Positions 11,220 to 51,709 of a stretch of 64,000 bases of DNA are shown piece after piece. How positions within the stretch are numbered: position 1 is the first letter of the stretch; each line of letters opens with the position of its first letter. A program made the translations under genes and the position numbers. Origin of the DNA: Sinotaia quadrata (Eukaryota; Mollusca; Gastropoda; Architaenioglossa; Viviparidae). The notes beneath the pieces are model-generated. The model saw nothing but the letters and a program-made list of their open reading frames with translations, was not told where the DNA came from and searched no databases. The stretch is from NCBI GenBank assembly GCA_028829895.1, contig CM054180.1, positions 89,095,135-89,159,134 on the forward strand. The letters run 5' to 3'.

Positions 11220-12600
11220 CGAAAGGTGACAATAATACTGAAAGTCGGAGATTGCTGTACATATACGTCTAGTTCATCTGTACCATGCCTTCCAAGGACA
11301 TTGCTTACGAGTACACAGTATACATACGATATACTGGAACCATTAACCGAAAAAATATTTTCCGATTTTTCTTTTAATGAAAGGAACAATTTGTAGAAAA
11401 AGACTCATGACTAGATTGACAGATTAAAAAACAATGGATCTTAAATGCAGGGACACTTTATTGATGTTTGAATATTTTTCATCTCTGAACATATTTCCAC
11501 TAACATGTGAGCATTTCTCAATTTTATGATCACCTCACTCTATATTTGAATATATCTCAACTCTAGGTACACTTCTGTGAACTTTGGAATATGTGTATAT
11601 CTAGGAACACATCATTGAACAAGTGAACATTGTTAGTTTTGTCAGCTCTAGGAATACTTCAGTGAACACTTAAACAATTATAGTTTTGTCAGATCTAGAA
11701 ATATTTCAATGAACAATTAAACAGTTTTAGTTTTGTCAAATATAGGAATACTTCAGTGGGCATTTAAACACTTTTCAAATCTGTGAACACTTTACTAAAG
11801 TTTGGTAACAACAAGAAAACTTAAACGTTTCTTATCTCTAGCACCACTTTTCAAAACCTGTGATAAGAACACAATTAATAACCACAAAAGCAAATAGATA
11901 TCCAAATAGACAAACAGAAAAAAAACCAGATTTAATAACACTTATAAAGAATTACATTTTAAAATTGGGGGTGGGGTGGAGAATGTATTACCACTTTGTA
12001 GCGAATGCACGTAAAGAAATGAAATAACAAAGCATGGGAAGCTGTAGCATCGTCGACTTTGACATTGTAAGTGTTGATGCTTGTTACTCTGCTAAGCGTT
12101 CTTTAGTTGTGTGCAGTAATGATCCTCGAAGTGATACCTAATGCATTTTGAAAACGTCAGTCACATTCGTGATGTTTAGTCTTTCATGCAAGGCGTACTT
12201 AGACAATGTTGCTACATTTAGTTTTGTGTTTTGTCTCTCAATCTAGATGCATCTTGACAAGGTTTCTACACTTTTCTTTCTGTTTTATTTTTTCATTCAA
12301 GACGCACGCTGACAATGTTGCTACATTTTAGTTTTGTCTCTCAATCAACATGCATCTTGACAAGGTTTCTACACTTTTCTTTCTGTTTTATTTTTTTCAT
12401 TCAAGACGCACGCTGACAATGTTGCTACACCTTTTGCGTGTTTGTTGTCTTTCATTCAAGGTGTTCGCTGACGTCATAAATGTAAATACCACCATGTACG
12501 CTGACCTGCTAATGGAGAGAAATCCATTTTTCAATCTCTCTAAAGTCCTTTAAACCGGCGATTTCATGTACTGGAGATGTTTCTGACTGGATTGTAAATT
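11220..12600 (+). other. GARNL3 3' UTR candidate region
   Basis: Non-coding sequence after the GARNL3 stop. I see no canonical AATAAA close by; an ATTAAA variant sits at 11423-11428. From 11440 to 11860 there are degenerate repeats of a phrase like 'cttcagtgaacacttaaac..ttagttttgtca'. The transcript end cannot be fixed from sequence alone. Confidence 0.35.
12185..12475 (+). repeat. Roughly 110-bp tandem repeat
   Basis: Two to three copies of a block containing 'cattcaagacgcacgctgac', 'aatgttgctacattttagtt' and 'catcttgacaaggtttctac'. Confidence 0.8.
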
Positions 12601-12799
12601 AATATATTTTTCCTAGTTATTTGTGACGTACTGTGTACACAATAGTCTATATCGTGGAGATATACTGTTCTAAATTATAATAGTATAATTTTAATTACGA
12701 TGTTCTATTTTTTTATTTCAAAAACTAAATACTTGTGTGCAAGCATATGATTTATGTGTTTAACTGTCATTATTACCAGTTCAATAATACCCTGTGCAT

Positions 12800-12910
12800 T
12801 AAGTACATTATCGGCCTGTCCTTCACTTCATAAATTGTAACAATATCCACCTGTCCTCCAATTCACTGAGACAACATCGGCCTGTCCTTCACTTCATAAA
12901 TTGTGACAAT
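12800..12910 (+). repeat. Short duplicated block
   Basis: The phrase 'tcggcctgtccttcacttca' plus 'taaattgt' occurs twice, about 68 bp apart. Confidence 0.6.
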
Positions 12911-13119
12911 CTGAACCCAACCACTCAACTCTTCTATTTGACATTATAAACCGTCCTGATATTCTATCTCTTTTTACTCGAATCCTGAGAATCTCTTTCT
13001 CTCTCTGTCTCTGTCTCTCTCTCTCTCTCGTCTTCATACTTTAACATTCTCACAGCCCTCATATTATGATATTCTCTCCCGCTCTACATAACCCTACATT
13101 GTTTTCTTTTAACTTTCTG

Positions 13120-13325
13120 ACCTCTCTATACATCCCTCAAATTGAAGTATTCTTCCTCTCTATATAGCCCTCAAATTGTAGTATTATATCCCTCTCTATA
13201 CATCCCTCAAATTGAAGTATTCTCTCCCTCTCTATACATCCCTCAAATTGAAGTATTCTCTCCTTCTCTATACATCCCTCAAATTGAAATATTCTCTCCC
13301 TCTCTATACATCCCTCAAATTGAAG

Positions 13326-13387
<62 letters not shown>
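13120..13387 (+). repeat. 35-bp minisatellite running into (CT)n
   Basis: About six copies of 'tctatacatccctcaaattg' plus 'aagtattctctccctc', followed by a (CT)n tract of about 60 bp at 13328-13386. Confidence 0.9.
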
Positions 13388-13389
<2 letters not shown>

Positions 13390-13529
13390 TATATATTTAT
13401 ATATCAGAGTCTGACATTCAAAATCACAAAGTCCTGATCTTTCCAATTTTTAATATCTGTTTTCTGCTAAGATGTTCATCGTTTTGGTTAAACCTTTCTC
13501 AAAATGATCCCATTATCACAGACCTCTGC

Positions 13530-13885
13530 GACTTAAGTATCTCAACATATATAAACTGTGCATGGTAAATACCTTATCATAAAGGTCTTCGACTTAAGTA
13601 TACTTACATACTTAAGTATCTCAACAAATATAAATTGTGCATGGTAAATACCTTATCATAAAGGTCTTCGACTTAAGTATACTTACATACTTAAGTATCT
13701 CAACAAATATAAACTGTGCATGGTAAATAACCTATCACAAAGGTCTTCGACTTAAGTATACTTACATACTTAAGTATCTCAACAAATGTAAACTGTGCAT
13801 GGTAAATAACCTATCACAAAGGTCTTCGACTTAAGTATACTTACATATTTAAGTATCTCAACAAATATAAAGTGTGCATGTAAAT
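13530..13885 (+). repeat. 79-bp minisatellite with hairpin-prone core
   Basis: About 4.5 copies of a 79-bp unit containing 'ctgtgcatggtaaatacc' and the inverted-repeat core 'cttaagtatacttacatact' followed by 'taag'. Confidence 0.9.
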
Positions 13886-15419
13886 ACAAAGAGTTGCATA
13901 TCAGTATATATAATTGCAAAATCTTAAAATTGTAACTTGGGGGGGGGGGGGTCATGGGAACACAAGATTGGACTTGTGGTGCTGGAAGTGTGTTTAAGGG
14001 TGGGGTGTTTCTGTGTCTGCGTCAGATTATTTGGCAGAGTATATTTACTTGGGGAATCAACTTTGACAACGTATTTAATCCTGGTTAAGTATGACTACAT
14101 GATTCGTAGCACCAAGCGGCTTGTGAACGAGCCGTAGTAACACGTGTTTTGTCTGGTATCAACAAGAGGTGTGTCATCAGTTTCATGTAAAGCTATAATT
14201 GTAAGGCTGCAACTTCAACTGTCCAAACTATTGCTAAATATTCCAGCTATGAAATGGTCATCTGCATTGTGTGACTGTACGCCTGAGGCTTAAAACAGCA
14301 ATAGGTACTAACTCTTCTTCACAATTAGAACCTTCTGCATTAACATTGTGCCCAAACTTTTCAAAACACGTCGAAATGAAGGCCAGCAAATGCAATACAG
14401 AATTGGAGGTCAGTGGTTAAGGTCAGACAATCTAATATAGGACGGAGTGCGTGATTTAGGTTAGGAGAATGTAATACAGGACCTGTATATCGGTAGTTAA
14501 GGTCAGACAATTTAATATAGGACGAAAGGTCAATAGTTAATATTAAGAAAATGCAAAACAGGTCGGAAGGTCAGGCGAATACAATACAGAACGGAAGGTC
14601 ATTCAGTCCAAGTCTGCGATGCATTCAGGAGTCCAAGTGAGATATTTTGTTCAGTCATATCTGACAAAGGAACTGTTCTGGTGATGAAATTGACAATAAA
14701 CCAATTTAGTATTTGCCATGACAGCCCATGATGACACAGACAAATATCTGGTGAAGGATTGCAGAGTATTGTCTCTACAGTTAATGTGAGTTATTTCTTT
14801 CCTCACTAAGGATTCTGATCCTGTATTAAGTGATGGAAATCCTTACTGGAACAAAAAAGAGCAACAGAAGTAGTTTGTTTGGCAGTCATCATATATAACA
14901 GAACTATATCATCTGATGTAAATATTGTAGTAACCATATTATCTTCTGGATGTAAAGAAACGTGAATATCTCGTGAGATGTGGAATACTTTAATCTTTTC
15001 TGATAACGTTTCACAGAACGCCAGAAATTGGCTGAGATTCTATGCCAGTAATAGTGTTGTCATGCCAACTTTTGCCCTGCAGAAGGATGGAGTGAAAATA
15101 GAGGTACAGGGTACTGCAACCCAAAACATTTGTTGAGAAACTGTTTCCCTTCTCTCTGAGTTTCTTGTTATGAAACTTCTCTTATTCTCTTTCTTCCTGC
15201 TGAAGACTGCCGATATGTACATGCACAGAGAGAGAGAGAAAGTTACATCGTTTATTGCACACATATCACAGGTACGCAACACGATAATATGCATCGTTAT
15301 ATATTTTTCTTTTATAACTGGTTGCCAGATAAGCAGTTTTGCATTAATTTAAATGTGCATTTAAATTAAAAGAAATCCTTGTATAGGAACATGATTAAGT
15401 GTTAGTGGTTATGCTTAAT
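13886..15419. other. Intergenic, mostly unique
   Basis: No gene recognised. It holds a G11 run near 13939, and at 14390-14600 weak degenerate repeats around 'taatataggac' and 'gaaggtca'. Confidence 0.4.
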
Positions 15420-15437
15420 CAATGAAAGATCACTAAC

Positions 15438-15552
15438 CACATCAAATAATAAATCATATTAATGAAACTTACAAAAACAAAACTATAAAGCACATCAAAT
15501 AATAAATAAATCATATTAATGAAACTTACAAAAACAAAACTATAAAGCAGCA
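15438..15552 (+). repeat. 57-bp direct duplication
   Basis: Two near-identical copies of a block containing 'aatcatattaatgaaactta' and 'caaaaacaaaactataaagc'. Confidence 0.8.
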
Positions 15553-16925
15553 TAATGTACTGCCACACCGTGTTCATGCTAAGATATGCCAGTCTGTTTG
15601 TACATGTATGCGCGCGCGTTTGTGTGTATGTGTGTGTGTAAGAGAATGAGAGAGAACTAGACAGACAGGGCTCTTGCAACCTTGGAATGAGCCATTACTA
15701 TAAATGACATTAATGGGGTGTGACTATAAATGTTGGTTACGTGAGATACATTCATTCTATTCGCACCTGTCACAAAGCGACTTGATTGGTCACTTATCAG
15801 ACAGACTGATAGACAGTTATATTCTTGTCCCTATTAACGCCATGACAGGTGTAGACATTCGATAACAGAAAAGACTGATGAATGAACGATGACATTTAAT
15901 ATTATATTATCTCCACTACACACTACTAAACCCACCGTAGTCAAATAGAGGACGTCTTCCCAGATAAGGTTACTAATGGAGGATCAGGTCAAGGATGAGG
16001 TAGAGTGTAGCACAAATAATAGCGCAGTCTGGAATGTAGCAGATAGCCCTCACCAAAACGGAGCCAGAAAGGAAGCATACTTAGTGTATATTTGTAGTAG
16101 AGTACAAACTCTCCAGCTAAAAAAGAAATCACTGTAAAATATTCATAGTCTCATATTGATATGCTCTTTAATTTTGAATTCATTTTATTATACTATACAA
16201 TCAGCAGAGCGCTATAATGACGTCATCTGACATAGCAGCCTGCATACTATCTGAGCACAGTGGTTGATGTCATAAAATTATCACAAACTACATGCAGATA
16301 ATTTATAATATTAGCGAAGACAATAGTACACAATTGTGGACATAAATTTTTCATTGTTTACTTATGTTAACTATCAAGACAATGTAAGTAATTTTATTTG
16401 TTATCAAAGCAATTTAAGTAAGTTTTTCATCTAAACAATGAAAAGTAACGATAGTGTCTCATCAAAACAATGTAAGTAACGTTAGTTTCTTATCAAAATA
16501 CAAGTAACGTTTGCTGACCACAATATAATATAATGATTCTAATGAAGCTAATAAGAAATAGTAGTAAAATTTGTTTCTTTGTTATTACAACATTTAGTAC
16601 TGTAACATCAGTGTCTTGACAAGACGTTCAATAAAGAAACATTAGGTTCATATAAAAACAGTCAATGCTATAGTAACTTTACACTTCTATTCGAACACTC
16701 TAAACATTACATTACTTATCAATACATTTCATCTATTTATCTAAACAGTCAACACTATAGTAACTGTAGATTTTATAAAACATGCTAAACAAGTAACTTT
16801 GCTTCTTGTCAAGAATACTCAAGACGAGTGACAATAGTTTCTTATCAAAACATTCAATTCAATTAGCAGTAGTTTTCTTTCAAGGAACTCTGCCAGGCAA
16901 AACACGAGTTCCTATGCAGGAAAAT
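15553..16925. other. Intergenic
   Basis: No gene recognised. From about 16340 to 16860 there are degenerate repeats of a phrase like 'tcaaaacaatgtaagtaacg' and 'gttagtttcttatc'. Confidence 0.4.
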
Positions 16926-16929
16926 CTCG

Positions 16930-18645
16930 TAGATTTTTTGCCATTAAGTGAGACGTTGTGGTGACGTGAGTGCCATGATGCTTGTCGTTGTGATGACAAG
17001 AGCGCCATGTTGTGAGCACCATGGTTTGAGTCGTTGTGATGATGTGAGCACCATGATGCGAGTCATTGTGATAACGTGAGCACCATGATTTGAGTCGTTG
17101 TGATGACGTGAGTGCCACGATACGAGTCGTTCTGATAACGTGGGTATTGTGGTTTAAGTCGTTGTGATGATATGAGCGCCATGGTTTAAGTCGTTGTGAT
17201 GATGTGAGTGCCATGATGCGAGTCATTCTGATGACATGAGCGCAATGCTTTAAGTCGTTGTGATGATGTGAGCATCATGGTTTGACGTATTGTGATGACG
17301 TGAGCGCCATGATGCGACTCATTGTGATGACATGAGCGCCATGATGCAAGTTGTTGCGATCACGTGCACACCATGGCTTGAGTCGTTGATGTGACATGAG
17401 TGCCATGATGCGAGTCATTCTGATGATGTGAGAGCTGTGGCTTAAATCATTGTGATGATGTGAGTCGTTATGATGATGTGAGCACCATGATTTAAGTCAT
17501 TGTGATGATGTGAGCACCATGATGCGATTCATGTAATGATGTAAGCACCATGATTTAAGTCATTGTGATGATGTGAGCACCATGATGCGATTCATGTAAT
17601 GATGTGCGCAAGGTGGTTTGAATCATTTACAAGGCATGAGTGCCATGATGCAAATCATTGTGATGACAAGAGCGCCATGGTTTGAGTCGTTGTGATGATG
17701 TGAGCACCATGATGCGAAATATTGTGATAACGTGAGCACCATGATTTGAGTCGTTGTGATGACGTGAGTGCCATGATACGAATCGTTCTGATGACGTGGG
17801 TGTTGTGGTTTAAGTAGTTGTGATGACGTGAGTACCATAGTTTGAGTTGTTGTGATGATGTGAGAGCTATGGTACGAGTCCTTAAGATGACGTTGGTGTT
17901 GTGGTTTAAGTCGTTGTGATGACGTGAGTGCCATGACGGAGTGGTTGTGATGTCGTGAGCACCGTGGTTTAAGTCATTGTGATGATATGAGCACGTCATG
18001 CAAGTCATTGTGGTGACTTTAGCGCCATGATGCATGTCATTGTGATTATTTGTGCACCATGTCTTGAGTCGTTGTGATGACATGTGTGCCATTGTTTGAG
18101 TCGTTGTGATGACTTGAGCGCCGTGATGCGAGTCGTTTTGATGACGTGAGTGCATGATGCGAGTTGTTTTGATGACATGAACGCCTTGATGCGGGTTGTT
18201 GGGATGACGTGAGCGCCATGGTTTGAGTCATTGTGATGACATGAGCGCCATGATGCAAGTCGTTGTGATGACGTGAGTGCATGATGCGAGTTGTTTTGAT
18301 GACATGAACGCCATGATGTGGGTTGTTGGGATGACGTGAGCGCCATGGTTTGAGTCATTGTGATGACATGAGCACCGTGGTTTAAGTTATTGTGATGACA
18401 TGAGCGCCATGATGCAAGTCGTTGTGATGACGTGAGCGCCATGGCTTAAGTCATTGTGAGTGCTATGGTGAGAGTCGTTCTGATTATGTGAGCGCCGTGG
18501 TTTAAGTCGTTGTGATGAAGTGAGCACCATGATTTGAATCATTGTGATGACGTGAGCGCCATGATGCGAGTCATTGTAATGACGTGAGCTCCATGATGCG
18601 AGTCGTTGTGATGACTTGAGCTCCGTATCTGAGTCGTTGTAATTA
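16930..18645. repeat. Roughly 32-bp minisatellite, about 50 copies, CRE-like core
   Basis: Unit like 'gagtcgttgtgatgacgtga' plus 'gcgccatgatgc', heavily shuffled and point-mutated. Many units keep TGACGTGA, close to the CREB/ATF octamer TGACGTCA. It lies between the convergent 3' ends of GARNL3 and SMYD3. The ORFs seen on the - strand (rich in H, N, T, S) are products of the repeat. Confidence 0.9.
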
Positions 18646-19559
18646 AGAAGAGACTGCCAATGAACTTGAAATGCTTTCCAATTTAGTAGTCATAGATTAG
18701 TGTTTAGTTTATAATAGAAAATGCAACTATAGGTATGTAATCCATATTAACATATATTTGTTTCTAAGAGCTACTGCGGTAATCGTTAGAAAGATTATAT
18801 GTGAGGGGTGAAATTCTTTCAGAAGGCAAAATTATTCCTTGTTATTTTAATTGTTGAAATAATAATCATGTAACCCTTGTTTTTATATACTCAGCACAAT
18901 GGACGAGGGCGTTTAAGCAGATTAAACTAGAGAGGCTGAGAGCAAGAAAGGAAAATTATACTTGAAACAGAGACAACAACAAATTCATATTTTGCTAGAG
19001 ACGAAGACAAATAGTTTAGGTTAAATTAAAAAGACAGGCAAATATAATAGATTATAGATTATACTAGAGACAAAAATGTATAGATATACTCCGTATCATA
19101 CTTTAAATATAAACATTCCATCATCATACTTCCAATACAAACATCATCACATTTGTAATATAAACATTCCAATAGAAACCTTCCATCATCACACTTCCAA
19201 CAGAAACCTTCCATGATCAGACCTCCATTATAAACCTTCCCCATTAAACTTCCAATAGAAATCTTCCACCATTAAACTTCCAGTATAAATCTTTCACCAG
19301 AAACCATAATCACGTTTCCATTATCTCATTCCACGACTATGTGGAGTTTTTAGTATCATAAAACATTTCTACTAAAGTAGCACAATGTTTAATCTCTATA
19401 ACATTATAAATGTTCCTTTTCAAATCTATCTTTTGTGTTTCTTTCTTTCTTTGTTAACAACTACGTATTACAAAAGTTTATGCTTTACAACGAAACCACC
19501 CGCAAATATAGTCCCAAATCGCCTTAATATAAAATATCATTGTAACTGACTTATTAATA
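18646..19559. other. Intergenic with weak repeats
   Basis: No gene. 19080-19300 has about seven degenerate copies of 'aaaccttccatcatcacact'. Confidence 0.5.
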
Positions 19560-19609
19560 ATGTTCAGTCTATTTGATAATTGTATACTTTGTTTAGATAT
19601 CAGTTGTGC

Positions 19610-20680
19610 TTTGACCCCTGAATCCAGTCAATCCAACCTGTTCTTCTGTCGTGCACAGTCAACAAGCTGTTCTGTAATCAGGCACAGTCATCTAGCTGAT
19701 AACAAAACATCATCGAACTGTCTTGTGTCATGCAAAGTCATTAGGCTGCTCTGTTACAATCAAGCTGATCTCTCATCATATACGGTCATCAAGCACGTTT
19801 TTATCATACACAATCGTCAAGCTGATCTCTCATCATACACGGTCATCAAGCAGGTTTTTATCATACACAATCGTCAAGCTGCTCTGTTATCGAGCTGAGT
19901 ACATGCAGTCACCAAGCTGCCCCGTTAATACGCACATTCATCAAGCTGCTACTATTATCTATCTCAGTCATCAAGCTGCTCCATTATAATGCAGTCACCA
20001 AGCTACTCTTTATCAAGCTAATAACAGTCATCCAATTGTTCATTTGTCATGCACAGTAATCAAGCTGATCTTTTGTCACTCTCAGTCGTCAAGCTGGTCT
20101 TTTATTATGAACAGCCATCAATCAATCTGTTTTGTTGTCATGATAGTCATCAAGCTGTTCTGCTATCATGCACAGTTGGCAAGCTGCTCTGTTGTCATAC
20201 AGTCATCAAGCTGCCTTTTATCATGCACAGTAATCATGCTTTTCTTAAATCACGCACAGCCATCAAGCTAGGGTTTTCCCTCAAGCTTGTCATCCAGTTG
20301 CTCTGTTATCATGCACGATCATCAAACTGCTCTGTTATCATGCACAATCATCGAACTGTTCTGTTACCATATAAAATCATCAAACTGCTCTGTTATCATG
20401 CACAGTCATCGAACTGTTCTGTTCTGTTACCATATAAAATCATCAAACTGCTCTGTTATCATGCACAATCATCGAACTGTTCTGTTCTGTTACCATATAA
20501 AATCATCAAACTGCACTGTTATCATGTACAGTCATCCAGCTGCTGCTCGTAATCATACTTATCATTAACTTAAAAAATCAAGCTGCTTTGTAATCAAGTA
20601 ATAACACACAGTCATCATGCTCTGTTATGCAGTCATCAAACTGTTTTTTTCAAGCACAATCATCAAGCTGCCTTTGATCT
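19610..20680 (+). repeat. Roughly 29-bp degenerate minisatellite
   Basis: About 30 copies of 'gtcatcaagctgctctgtta' plus 'tcatgcaca' with indels. A more homogeneous block at 20290-20530 repeats a larger unit containing 'accatataaaatcatcaaac'. Confidence 0.85.
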
Positions 20681-20989
20681 TGTAATTCTGCGACATATTA
20701 CACAAAGCCTACAGAAAGTTTATGATATTCTTATTTTATTTGGAAATGAATAGAATGCTTACGCACATGCAAAATGGTCTGACGTAATGATATCAGTGTT
20801 TTACTTTGGGAAAAAGCATGCACATGGTAAGCATTACGTATTTGTTCTGCGAACTGATACCAGTGATTTGGGTTTTTAATTCTAAGATTAATATGTACAC
20901 ATAAAAGGTATATGTAACATATTTTTTCTGTATAATGATACTAATGTTTTACTTGAAAAATAAATATATACATGTACATGTGTGTTGTG

Positions 20990-20994
<5 letters not shown>

Positions 20995-21042
<48 letters not shown>
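20995..21042. repeat. (TA)n microsatellite
   Basis: About 24 TA dinucleotides. Confidence 0.95.
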
Positions 21043-21045
<3 letters not shown>

Positions 21046-21294
21046 GTTCTGTATAGTGATACCAGTGTTTGTACACTTGTGCAAGTTTTAAAAATAAAAA
21101 ACTTATTTGTTATGTGATTTCACTATTCCATCTATTCTGGAGACAAACGTTCAGGAAAGAATCCAGTCTTTGAACATCGAAACTTCTAATACAAGAGTGT
21201 ATTATTATGCTTTAGATAAATAAGTACATTTCTCCAGGACTGCATCCTGGACAGTTGCTCTTATACTTTAAAGTTAATACACGTGGTCTGTGTT

Positions 21295-21740
21295 TAACTA
21301 TCACATCCCAAGATGTTTTTTTTAATTATCACATCCCAACTTGTTAATTATCACATCCCAAGATTGTTAACAATCACATCCCAAGACTGTTAACTATCAT
21401 ATTCCAAGATTATTGTTAACTATTAGGTTGTTAGACTATAGTTAAATATTACATCCCAAGACTGTTAACTATCATATTCCAAGATTATTGTTAACTATTA
21501 GGTTGTAAGACTGTAGTTAAATATTACATTCCCGGACTGTTGTTAACTATTACATCACACGAGGTTAACCATTATATCTCGGGACTGTTTGTGATGATAC
21601 GAGATCTGGCCACCTAGTTTTCATTCATCTTTCTAACTCTCGGGACTAGAATCTACTGTCAAACTTGATCAAGCAGATCAAACTTTAGATCTTGCATCTT
21701 TCTAACTCTCGGGACTAGAATCTATTGTCTGTTGTGTTAC
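21295..21740 (+). repeat. Tandem repeats with 'ttaactatcacatcccaaga' core
   Basis: Several copies of a 20-60 bp phrase. A larger block with 'catcccaagactgttaacta' and 'ttaggttgt.agactatagt' is repeated twice, and 'catctttctaactctcggga' occurs twice near 21627 and 21694. Confidence 0.75.
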
Positions 21741-22299
21741 ATTCCCCGGTATTTATTTAAAGACCATGTTTTAGAATTAGAATTTTAGTTAATTAAATTC
21801 CTCTCCATTTATTCTGACAACAGACCGGTTGCCCAAATTCACCCTTCAGTCTAATTAAATTCCATGCTAGTAGTTTAAACCAATAAATTTAAAGACAGGC
21901 AAACTTGTATAAACAAAGCACGAACTGGGAAACGTAAATAATTACCACTAATTATGCAATCAGTATCTCATTCACGAATCTCAGCCCCCACCCAGTTCCT
22001 ATTTGGTCTTTCACGCATGAATCGGACAGTAGCAAAGATAAGACCGAAATCACATAATCTCTGATTATCTTGTTATTGTTAATTTTGTATTAAATCTTTG
22101 TAATTGTTTTACAATTGTTGATTCGAACTTTCTCGACTTCGTCTAAAGTTACATAACAAGGGATGAACTCACTATTGTTTTTTCCTCATGTGGTGCATGA
22201 CGGGAGGGTTCTAACAAAGGAATTCAATTCGAATATGATATTCGAGTTTCGGATGTGGGTCAGAAGTTCGTGACATAGAATTCTGGTCAGAAGTCTGTC

Positions 22300-22440
22300 A
22301 CACAACCTCTCACTCCTTTCTTGTTATCACACCTGCCAACCTCTCACTCCTTTCTTGTATCACACCTGCCAACCTCTCACTCCTTTCTTGTATCACACCT
22401 GCCAACTTCTCACTCCTTTCTTGTATCACACCTGCCAAAA
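22300..22440 (+). repeat. 33-bp minisatellite near the SMYD3 3' end
   Basis: Four copies of 'cacacctgccaacctctcac' plus 'tcctttcttgtat'. Confidence 0.9.
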
Positions 22441-22548
22441 TGCCTTCATTATTCTTCCCAACACACTCTCATTCCAATTTACACATGCAAACACACACAC
22501 ACACATCTATGTACAATATACATTTAATGAAATAATAAAATTCAGATT

Positions 22549-22560
22549 TTTATTTTTATT
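22549..22560 (-). terminator. Two adjacent AATAAA poly(A) signals for SMYD3
   Basis: On the - strand AATAAA occurs at 22554-22549 and 22560-22555, about 210 nt past the SMYD3 stop. A 3' UTR ending near 22530 is a reasonable inference. Confidence 0.5.
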
Positions 22561-22767
22561 AAATTTAATTTTGAAACAATGTAAAAGTCAATTTATGACA
22601 GTTTACTTCAAATTAATTCAATGTCTCTTTGTAGCATAAGTATTTCCAGCAAACAAACCCACTACATTATTTTACTGTCAAATTAACAAATATTTCAAAG
22701 AAGTATTATTATTACATACAAGCAGAAGAAAAAAAAATTGTAGTAGTTCAATCAATAAAACTGCTCG

Positions 22768-51709
<28,942 letters not shown>

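Noticed and set aside
13137..13414. ORFs with ER or SLSLSL repeats
   Set aside because: Translations of (CT)n and the adjoining 35-bp minisatellite; the same applies to 59546-59734.
15170..15352. Short + strand ORF beginning MKLLLFSFFLL, resembling a signal peptide
   Set aside because: The sequence is AT-rich, with no homology, no supporting exon structure and a (GA)n tract inside.
16912..18442. His/Thr/Ser-rich - strand ORFs
   Set aside because: Product of the 32-bp array; several overlapping frames are open equally well.
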